A DNA stretch of 64,000 nucleotides, taken from NCBI GenBank assembly GCA_965178635.1, contig CBCXVT010000030.1, positions 272,116 to 336,115 on the forward strand. Reading direction: 5' to 3'. Shown one piece after another: positions 57,895 to 64,000 of this stretch. The notes beneath the pieces are model-generated. The model made no database searches and had not been told where the DNA came from. It saw only the letters and a list, made by a program, of their open reading frames with translations. How positions within the stretch are numbered: position 1 is the stretch's first letter; the number at the start of each line of letters is the position of its first letter. The stretch comes from GCA-2733415 sp965178635 (GTDB lineage Bacteria > Bacteroidota > Bacteroidia > Flavobacteriales > Flavobacteriaceae). The position numbers and the translations under genes are program-made.

Positions 57895-60099
57895 TTATAT
57901 TCTTTTTACTCGATCAATACCGTTTATCTTTTGAATGTTATTGATGAGTTTGTCAATAGTTTTTTTGTTTTTAACTGATACTGTAATATGACCAGTAAAA
58001 ATACCATCATCAGTTTCAAAACTAATTTTTTTAATATTAACATTCATATTATTAGAAATGACCATGGTTAAATTGTTCACTAAACCTAATTGATCAATTC
58101 CTGTAATCACTAAATCTGCAAAATATTCTTGTTGCGATGAGTCTATCCATTTTGCTTTGATAATTCTATAGGCATAATTGGCCTGCATACTCACTGAATT
58201 TGGACAATTGTTTTTATGCACTTTAATGCCTTCACTAACTGTTACAAAACCATATACTTGATCACCAGGAATGGGGTTACAACAACTAGATAGTTTATAG
58301 TTGAGTTTTTCTTCTTCCTTACCAAATACTAATAAATCATACTTGTGTGTAATTTCCTCTTTATTGAGTTCCTCTTGGCTGCTTTTCTTTCTGGTACGTT
58401 TTTTAAAGAAACTGATGAATGCATTATTGCGTTCTGCAGCAAAATCTTTTAATTTCTTATTATCAATATTACCCAATCCAGCTCTATAAAACAGATCTAA
58501 GCTGGTTTTTAATTCAAAAAACGACACCAATTCATTAACACTTCTTTCGTTTAAAGTAATCTTTAATTGTTTTAGTTTTCTAGCAAGTAACTCTTTTCCA
58601 TCTGCTGCAATTCGTTTCTTTTCTTCTTTTAGAGACGATTTAATTTTAGATTTTGCTCTAGCTGTAGTAACATATTCTAACCAGTTGGCACTTGGCTTTG
58701 TGTTTTCAGAGGTTATGACTTCTACTTGATCGCCACTTTTTAGCACATGACTTAAAGGTACTAATTTTCCGTTAACCTTTGTGCCTCTAGTTTTATAGCC
58801 TATTTGTGTGTGTATGCTAAAAGCAAAATCTAATGAAGTCGCACCTTTAGGTAATGATTTTAAATCGCCTTTTGGTGTGAATACAAAAATCTCTTTGGCA
58901 TATAAATTTAATTTGAATTGTTCAATAAAGTCAACAGCATTGGTTTCCTGGTTTTCTAAAGCTTCTTGTAGTTTTACTAACCATTCATCTAAGCCACCTT
59001 CATCATCAGCACCTTGTTTGTATTTGTAATGTGCTGCATAGCCTTTTTCTGCAATTTCATTCATGCGTTCTGAGCGAATTTGAACTTCTACCCAGCGTCC
59101 CTTTGGACCCATTACAGTAATATGTAGAGCTTCATATCCTGTAGATTTCGGACTGGAAATCCAATCACGCAAACGTACAGGGTTCGGACGGTAATGATCA
59201 GTTACAATAGAGTATATTTTCCACGCAATAAATTTTTCTTGTTCTTGGTCGCATTTATAGATGATTCGTACAGCAAACTTATCATACACTTCTTCAAAAG
59301 TCACGTTCTGTTTGAGCATTTTTTTTCGGATAGAAAACACCGATTTTGGACGTCCTTTAATTTGGAAATCAATATCTTGGTTAAGTAAACTATCTTTTAT
59401 TGAATCATTAAAAGTATTTATATACTGGTTTTGTTCTTCTTTAGATTCTATTGTTTTTTCAAGAATACTATTGTAAACTTCAGGTTCTGTATATTTTAAA
59501 CTTAAGTCTTCCAACTCCGTTTTTATGTTGTAAAGTCCCATTCTGTGGGCAAGAGGCGCATAAATGTATAAGGTTTCAGAAGCAATTTTCACTTGTTTAT
59601 ATCCAGGCATTGACCCCATGGTCTGCATGTTATGTAAACGGTCTGCTATTTTGATAATGATTACGCGCACATCATCATGTAAAGTCAGTAACATTTTTCT
59701 GAAGTTTTCAGCTTGTAATGAAACATCAGCTTCACTCTGTAATTTTGATATTTTAGTCAAACCATCTACAATCCTTGCTACGGTTTCTCCAAAGAGACGT
59801 TCCATATCATTTAAATTGAAATCGGTATCCTCAACAACATCATGTAGTAATGCAGCTGCAATTGAAGTTGCATCTAAACCAATTTCAGCAGCTACAATTT
59901 TAGCAACTGCAATAGGGTGAAATATATAAGCTTCACCACTTTTTCTACGTTGGTCTTTATGGGCATCTACTGCAGTGTTAAATGCTAATCGAATCAACTT
60001 TTTATCGTTATCAGATAAGGATTGATAACTGATTTTTAAAAGATTTCTATATTCGCTAGCAATTGCTGCATTTTCTTGTTCAATTTCTACTTCTGTCAT
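57895..60099 (-). CDS. relA/spoT: Bifunctional (p)ppGpp synthetase/hydrolase
   Basis: A 734-residue long RSH protein started at 60099 (MTEVEIEQENAAIASEYRNL). HD hydrolase domain about 45-200 with IFHPIAVAKIVAA and AALLHDVVEDTDF (the HD pair intact, so hydrolase likely active). Synthetase domain about 230-350 (FAVRIIYKC, GYEALHITVMGPKGRWVEVQ). TGS domain about 395-460 (IFVFTPKGDLKSLPKGATSL) and a C-terminal ACT domain (about 655-734). It is the only RSH gene in view and probably controls the stringent response. Confidence 0.95.
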   Translation of the reverse strand: MTEVEIEQENAAIASEYRNLLKISYQSLSDNDKKLIRLAFNTAVDAHKDQRRKSGEAYIFHPIAVAKIVAAEIGLDATSIAAALLHDVVEDTDFNLNDMERLFGETVARIVDGLTKISKLQSEADVSLQAENFRKMLLTLHDDVRVIIIKIADRLHNMQTMGSMPGYKQVKIASETLYIYAPLAHRMGLYNIKTELEDLSLKYTEPEVYNSILEKTIESKEEQNQYINTFNDSIKDSLLNQDIDFQIKGRPKSVFSIRKKMLKQNVTFEEVYDKFAVRIIYKCDQEQEKFIAWKIYSIVTDHYRPNPVRLRDWISSPKSTGYEALHITVMGPKGRWVEVQIRSERMNEIAEKGYAAHYKYKQGADDEGGLDEWLVKLQEALENQETNAVDFIEQFKLNLYAKEIFVFTPKGDLKSLPKGATSLDFAFSIHTQIGYKTRGTKVNGKLVPLSHVLKSGDQVEVITSENTKPSANWLEYVTTARAKSKIKSSLKEEKKRIAADGKELLARKLKQLKITLNERSVNELVSFFELKTSLDLFYRAGLGNIDNKKLKDFAAERNNAFISFFKKRTRKKSSQEELNKEEITHKYDLLVFGKEEEKLNYKLSSCCNPIPGDQVYGFVTVSEGIKVHKNNCPNSVSMQANYAYRIIKAKWIDSSQQEYFADLVITGIDQLGLVNNLTMVISNNMNVNIKKISFETDDGIFTGHITVSVKNKKTIDKLINNIQKINGIDRVKRI

Positions 60100-60183
60100 A
60101 TATCTAAGATATAATAAGTACAACAGTTCTGCAATCTTTTTTTATGAATTCTATAAAGAATGGACTATGCCAAAAAATCAATG

Positions 60184-60191
60184 TATATTTG
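60184..60191 (+). promoter_or_regulatory. Probable -7 element of the DEAD-box helicase promoter
   Basis: TATATTTG is a full match to TAnnTTTG. No clear TTTG stands 18-20 bases upstream. The implied start near 60198 gives a leader of about 100 bases that contains three hairpins. Confidence 0.5.
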
Positions 60192-60202
60192 CGGCTACAA
60201 AA

Positions 60203-60281
60203 TGTAACATCATATTTGTGTTACAAGTTAAAATCACTGACAGATTACAATGTCAGAATAACATAAAAGCCGAAAAGGCTT
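60203..60281 (+). promoter_or_regulatory. Structured 5' leader with three consecutive hairpins
   Basis: TGTAACA/TGTTACA (60203-60209 with 60219-60225), CTGACA/TGTCAG (60237-60242 with 60251-60256) and AAGCC/GGCTT (60267-60271 with 60277-60281). None has a terminal T-run, so they are not terminators. Leaders of RNA helicase and cold-shock genes are often structured and control stability or translation. That role here is inference. Confidence 0.5.
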
Positions 60282-60296
60282 ACTTAAAAATAACAT

Positions 60297-61589
60297 ATGA
60301 CATTTGAATCTTTAGGATTATCAACAGCATTAGTAAAAGCTGTTGAAAAGAAAGGGTATACTGAGCCTTCACCAATTCAGCAAAAAGCAATCCCATTAAT
60401 TTTAGACGGCAAAGATGTATTAGCATCTGCACAAACTGGAACAGGTAAAACTGCAGGGTTTACCTTACCAATGTTACATAATTTAGTGGCTAATAACAAA
60501 TGGAAGAGACGCCCAATTAGAGCACTAATTCTAACACCAACACGTGAATTAGCAGCACAAGTATATGATAATGTAAGGGAATATAGTGAGTATTTGGACA
60601 TCAAATCGATGGTAATTTTCGGTGGTGTAAATCAAAAACCTCAAATTAGAGCCTTAAGAGATGGTGTAGATGTATTGGTAGCAACACCAGGTAGATTATT
60701 AGATTTACAAAGTCAAGGTGCTTTATCATTAGGTAAAATAGAGTTTTTAGTATTAGATGAAGCTGACCGTATGTTAGATATGGGATTCTTAAGAGATATT
60801 AAAAAGGTATTAGATCTTGTGCCAAAAGAGCGACAAACATTATTGTTCTCAGCTACTTTTTCAAAAGAAATTAAATCGTTTGCAAGTAGTATTTTAAGAA
60901 ATCCAGTAGCTGTTGAAGCGGCTCCGGAAAATACAACGGCAGAAAAAGTTGTTCAAAAAGTTTATCGTGTTGATAAGGGTAAGAAAACAGAATTAATTAT
61001 TAAACTGATTGCCGACGGTAAATGGAAACAAGTTTTAGTGTTTACACGTACTAAACATGGTGCAAACAGATTGACTGAAAAAATGAATAAAAAAGGCATT
61101 ACTGCCGCAGCTATTCATGGTAATAAAAGTCAGAATGCCAGAACAAAAGCTTTAGAAGGATTTAAAACCAATAAGGTTAGAGTCTTGGTTGCAACAGATA
61201 TTGCTGCTCGTGGATTAGATATTCCGTTATTGCCACATGTTATTAATTTTGAACTGCCAAACGTTCCTGAAGACTACGTACACCGTATTGGTAGAACAGG
61301 TAGAGCAGGAGCGAGTGGTGAAGCATTATCATTAGTTTGTGGAGAAGAAAGAGAATATTTAAAAAGTATTGAAAAGCTTTTAGGAGAGAAAATGCCAACA
61401 TCTTCAATTGAAGGTTATGAGCCAAGTAAAGAAGATTTAGAGAGCACACCAATAAAAGGAAAGGCTCAAAAGAAATCTTCAAGAGGTGGTAATTCTGGTA
61501 GAGGATCGTCAAATAGTAATTCAAATAGAAGACGAACTAGCGGAGGTGGTGCAAATAAAAATAAATCAAGACGTCCGCGTAGAGATTAA
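60297..61589 (+). CDS. DEAD-box ATP-dependent RNA helicase (RhlE type)
   Basis: A 430-residue helicase: Q motif PSPIQQKAIP, motif I ASAQTGTGKTAGFTLP, Ia PTRELAAQV, II LDEADRMLDMGF, III LFSATFSKEI, and in the second domain ARGLDIPLL and VHRIGRTGRAG. The C-terminal tail (about 375-430) is basic, glycine- and serine-rich, suited to RNA contact. The start ATG is 16 bases after the third leader hairpin. It is followed by VF530 after 6 bases. Likely function: RNA remodelling, perhaps in ribosome assembly or cold growth. Confidence 0.95.
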   Translation: MTFESLGLSTALVKAVEKKGYTEPSPIQQKAIPLILDGKDVLASAQTGTGKTAGFTLPMLHNLVANNKWKRRPIRALILTPTRELAAQVYDNVREYSEYLDIKSMVIFGGVNQKPQIRALRDGVDVLVATPGRLLDLQSQGALSLGKIEFLVLDEADRMLDMGFLRDIKKVLDLVPKERQTLLFSATFSKEIKSFASSILRNPVAVEAAPENTTAEKVVQKVYRVDKGKKTELIIKLIADGKWKQVLVFTRTKHGANRLTEKMNKKGITAAAIHGNKSQNARTKALEGFKTNKVRVLVATDIAARGLDIPLLPHVINFELPNVPEDYVHRIGRTGRAGASGEALSLVCGEEREYLKSIEKLLGEKMPTSSIEGYEPSKEDLESTPIKGKAQKKSSRGGNSGRGSSNSNSNRRRTSGGGANKNKSRRPRRD

Positions 61590-61595
61590 ATTGAT

Positions 61596-61832
61596 ATGGA
61601 GCAACAAAAAAATAATCCATTACATGGTGTGAAACTAGCAACTATTGTTGAAGAGTTGGTAGAATATTATGGTTGGGATCATTTAGGCACACAAATAAAT
61701 ATCCGTTGTTTTAATGACAATCCTTCTGTAAAATCAAGCTTAAAATTTTTAAGACGTACACCATGGGCAAGAGATAAAGTAGAGCATTTATACTTGTATA
61801 TGCTTCGTAAAAGTGGTAGAAATAAGAAATAA
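61596..61832 (+). CDS. VF530 family DNA-binding protein
   Basis: A 78-residue basic protein with the VF530 pattern: NPLHGVKLATIVEELVEYYG, WDHLGTQINIRCFNDNPSV and SSLKFLRRTPWARDKVEHLY. A homologue from Vibrio fischeri gave the family its name and is described as DNA binding. It directly follows the helicase gene, so the two are cotranscribed. Nucleic acid binding is expected from its charge. Confidence 0.9.
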   Translation: MEQQKNNPLHGVKLATIVEELVEYYGWDHLGTQINIRCFNDNPSVKSSLKFLRRTPWARDKVEHLYLYMLRKSGRNKK

Positions 61833-61845
61833 GTATAAAACATAA

Positions 61846-61877
61846 AAAAAGCCCAATCAATATTGATTGGGCTTTTT
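61846..61877. terminator. Bidirectional terminator between VF530 and the cold-shock gene
   Basis: A 32-base inverted repeat with core GCCCAATCAAT/ATTGATTGGGC and A5/T5 runs. It separates converging transcripts. Confidence 0.92.
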
Positions 61878-61895
61878 GTTTTGAAAATGATATGT

Positions 61896-62087
61896 TTATA
61901 AAACGCTTACATTTACTGCGTTCATTCCTTTTTTACCTTCTTCTAAATCGAATTCAACTTCGTCTCCTTCGCGAATTTCATCTACTAATCCTGTAACGTG
62001 TACAAAATACTCTTTGTTTGAACCTTCTTCTGTAATAAATCCGAAACCTTTAGTGTCGTTGAAGAATTTTACTGTTCCTTTACTCAT
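61896..62087 (-). CDS. cspA: Cold-shock domain protein
   Basis: A 63-residue single cold-shock domain. RNP1 is GFGFITEEG (about 14-22) and RNP2 is EYFVHVTGL (about 26-34), with the start MSKGTVKFFNDTKGFG and the acidic segment EGDEVEFDLEEGKKGMNAVN. It is a single-gene unit with a promoter at 62125. The leader is only about 30 bases long, unlike the long leader of E. coli cspA. It lies back-to-back with the helicase-VF530 pair. Confidence 0.95.
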   Translation of the reverse strand: MSKGTVKFFNDTKGFGFITEEGSNKEYFVHVTGLVDEIREGDEVEFDLEEGKKGMNAVNVSVL

Positions 62088-62124
62088 TGTTTGTGTATTA
62101 AATTATTAATTATTGTATTCATTA

Positions 62125-62155
62125 CAAATGTAGTGCCAAAAATTAGATACTCAAC
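62125..62155 (-). promoter_or_regulatory. Promoter of the cold-shock gene
   Basis: On the reverse strand GTTG (one mismatch to TTTG), a 19-base spacer and TACATTTG. The -33 region lies inside the end of the upstream 158-residue gene. Confidence 0.6.
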
Positions 62156-62619
62156 CTATTTATCGAAATATTATAATCATACTGCAAATCTTCATGTAAT
62201 GCGAGTGTTTTCTTTTTAATAGATTCTAATTCTCGTTTATAGATGTTTAATAGAACAGTATTGCGTTTAATAGAGGGGGTTAATTCGCTAAGTTTTTCAC
62301 AGAAATATAGGAGTAAAGTGATTTCAGTTTCTTTGTTTTTTGAATAGCGAATATACTTTTTAATGTTTCTTAAAATTTTACGAACACTCTTTTTAATAAA
62401 GTAATAGGTTTTAGTATTGATGAGTTCAAATTGCTCGTCAATTTCAAGTTTTACAGTATCAATATAATGATCTTCATGATCTGATTCAAATAACAAATAG
62501 GTGAATAGCTCTTTGTTTTCTTTTTTGAACTTAGATAATTGTAAACACAATTCTATTAACTCGTCATTTGAGCGTTGTTTGAGTTCTATTTTTATGTCTT
62601 TTACACTGGCTACTTTCAT
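62143..62619 (-). CDS. Unknown helical protein
   Basis: A 158-residue protein without signal or membrane segment, rich in lysine, glutamate and leucine and probably all-helical. Recognisable only by its start (VASVKDIKIELKQRSNDELI) and a basic central region (FIKKSVRKILRNIKKYIRYS). I know no function. It begins 1 base after the stop of the broken chromate transporter gene, so it is probably cotranscribed with it. Confidence 0.65.
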   Translation of the reverse strand: MKVASVKDIKIELKQRSNDELIELCLQLSKFKKENKELFTYLLFESDHEDHYIDTVKLEIDEQFELINTKTYYFIKKSVRKILRNIKKYIRYSKNKETEITLLLYFCEKLSELTPSIKRNTVLLNIYKRELESIKKKTLALHEDLQYDYNISINRLSI

Positions 62620-62620
62620 A

Positions 62621-63741
62621 TTACACTAAAGTTAACACATATCCGATTAATGCGCCTCCGAAAACGATAAATGCACTATTTAGTTTTTTAAACACAAACA
62701 CACCTGCCAGGCTTATTATGGCAATAAGTACTGTTCTCCAATCCATTAAAGTGTCTTTACACATATCGAAGCAGACTGCAAATATTAAAGCAACGGCTGC
62801 TACATTTACGGCATTTAAAAAAGCACTAATAACTTTTGATTTCCGCATTCGTGGGATTATTGGATTGAGTACTAATACAAATAAAAACGAGGGTAAAAAG
62901 ATACCTAATGTAGCTGCTAAACCTCCAGATAGCCCATTCATTTGCCAACCAATAAATGTTGCTGTTGATAATACTGGTCCAGGGGTGAACTGTCCTACAG
63001 CAACTGCGTCTATCAGTTCTTGTCTTGACAGCCAACCATTTGCTACGAGTTCAGTATCAAGAAAAGCAAATAATACATAACCACTCCCGTATAGAATAGC
63101 ACCAATTTTAAAAACGTTAATAGTATTTTAAGGCTTCCCATTTTTACAGGATTACTTATTTGAATCAGAAGCAATGGTATAAATGTGTGTAGTGTGTTTT
63201 GTTTTTCCTTGAGATAATACAGTAATATTCCAATGAGTCCACAACCAAATAAAGCGCCTATTTCATTTAAACCACATAAACAGGAAATAAGAGTTAATAT
63301 TCCTAAAACAACTAGTTCTGTAGTTTTTACTGCTTTTTTAGCTAACCGATTGCCTGCCATTATAATTAAAGCAATAACTGCAGGTTTGATACCGTAAATA
63401 AACGGTTCAACTTCTGGTAATTGCCCGTAAGTTTGGTACAGCCAAGCAAATACCATTGTAATTAAAATTGCTGGTGTAATAAAGCATGCTCCAGCAATAA
63501 ATAGACCTTTCCATCCACCACGTTCATAACCACAATGCATAGTCATTTCCGTAGAATTTGGACCAGGAATTAAGTTTGTAGCACCAATTAAATCTAGAAA
63601 GTGTTCTTGACTAAACCATTGCCGTTTATGGACGACTTCATCTTCCATCATCGCAATATGTGCTGCCGGACCACCAAATGAAATACAGCCTAATTTGAAA
63701 AATAGCTGTGCAATTTCTAACAGATTTCCTTTTTTCTGCAT
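62621..63741 (-). pseudogene. chrA: Chromate transporter (CHR family) interrupted by a single-base frameshift
   Basis: The first CHR half reads CISFGGPAAHIAMMEDEV, then LIGATNLIPGPNSTEMTMHC. It shifts frame at a TTTT run near 63106-63109. In the other frame translation continues as KIGAILYGSGYVLFAFLDTE, then AVAVGQFTPGPVLSTATFIG, and on to LSGGLAATLGIFLPSFLFV. One added A (reverse strand) restores a protein of about 373 residues with both halves. The second half is intact to the stop. A sequencing error in a homopolymer is possible. Members export chromate or other oxyanions. Confidence 0.85.
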
Positions 63742-63774
63742 ACTAAACGGAATGTGCTTTTGAGTAATCAGTAT

Positions 63775-64000
63775 TTAATACCAACGTTTCTTTTTCTTTT
63801 TAGAACTCTCAGACTTTCTACTCTTTTTATATTTACTTCCTTGCTTTTTATGAACTTGCGGTTTTGCTTTAGGATCTAAAGGAAACGGGTGTTCATCTTC
63901 AATAGGAATAATCTTGTCAATGGTTTTTTGAATAGCAGTTACGTAAGTTTTCTCATCTGCAGAACACAATGAATATGCAGTTCCTTTGCTACCTGCTCTA
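63775..64000 (-). CDS. DEAD-box RNA helicase, C-terminal part
   Basis: The gene runs off the window's end. The visible 75 residues begin RAGSKGTAYSLCSADEKTYV, the segment directly after the HRIGRTGR motif of DEAD-box helicases, followed by IQKTIDKIIPIEDEHPFPLD and a lysine/serine-rich tail. This is a second DEAD-box helicase, distinct from the one at 60297-61589. Its stop is 33 bases from the chrA start. Confidence 0.8.
   Translation of the reverse strand, partial: RAGSKGTAYSLCSADEKTYVTAIQKTIDKIIPIEDEHPFPLDPKAKPQVHKKQGSKYKKSRKSESSKKKKKRWY

Noticed and set aside
62826..63035. A separate 69-residue gene within the chrA region
   Set aside because: It is an out-of-frame reading of the conserved second CHR half.
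1..64000. CRISPR array, insertion sequence, prophage, integron or defence island
   Set aside because: No repeat-spacer pattern, transposase, integrase, restriction enzyme or toxin-antitoxin pair was seen.

Overview
The window looks like chromosomal DNA of a marine-type member of the Flavobacteriaceae (Bacteroidota). The evidence is A+T-rich sequence, start codons preceded by A-rich tracts rather than Shine-Dalgarno sites, several promoters of the Bacteroidota form TTTG-N17-20-TAnnTTTG, and family content such as DUF3467 after rpoC, DUF4252 genes beside an ECF sigma factor, a split MetH, a TonB receptor paired with a surface lipoprotein, and a sulfite reductase with a HEPN-like tail. I see no insertion sequence, prophage, CRISPR array or replication origin. 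This is core chromosome rather than a mobile island.

Layout. 1-13723 (+) is the translation/transcription block: end of hpf, four tRNAs, tuf, tRNA-Trp, secE, nusG, rplKAJL, rpoBC and a DUF3467 gene. 13831-15417 (-) is prfC. 15544-18694 (+) holds idi, a PTPS-type pterin synthase, manA, a small unknown, a second identical tRNA-Thr and two rhodaneses. 18741-20830 (-) is an ECF sigma/putative anti-sigma/DUF4252 operon. 20960-44627 (-) is a continuous 24-kb block for vitamin B12 capture and sulfur metabolism. 45292-49668 (+) is a B12 import operon carrying two DUF71 genes, followed by rmuC. 51190-60099 (-) holds household genes (DUF4369 lipoprotein, DUF819 membrane protein, rluA type, purA, fur family, relA/spoT) and one frameshifted hydrolase. 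60297-61832 (+) is a DEAD-box helicase and VF530. 61896-64000 (-) holds a cold-shock protein, an unknown, a frameshifted chrA and the end of a second DEAD-box helicase.

How the central block works together. Sulfate is activated by CysDN, reduced by CysH and a siroheme sulfite reductase. Siroheme comes from CobA and SirC, and electrons plausibly from the adjacent ferredoxin and ferredoxin reductase. Sulfide enters cysteine through EpsC/CysM, or homocysteine through MetX-like/MetZ-like enzymes fed by ThrA. Homocysteine is methylated by a two-subunit B12-dependent MetH with MetF. B12 is captured by a BtuB-like receptor and a BtuG-like surface propeller under a cobalamin riboswitch, then imported by BtuFCD. 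Two SAM-I riboswitches control the met units. A Rrf2 regulator, an inverted repeat at the cysH promoter and a possible Met/Cys-codon attenuator before the sulfite reductase gene add further control points.

Most noteworthy candidates: the leader-peptide attenuator between cysN and the sulfite reductase gene; the Calx-beta plus propeller BtuG-like protein; the two DUF71 enzymes in the B12 import operon; the HEPN-tailed sulfite reductase; the structured 5' leader of the DEAD-box gene; and two single-base frameshifts. All assignments come from reading the sequence. No database search or folding program was run.
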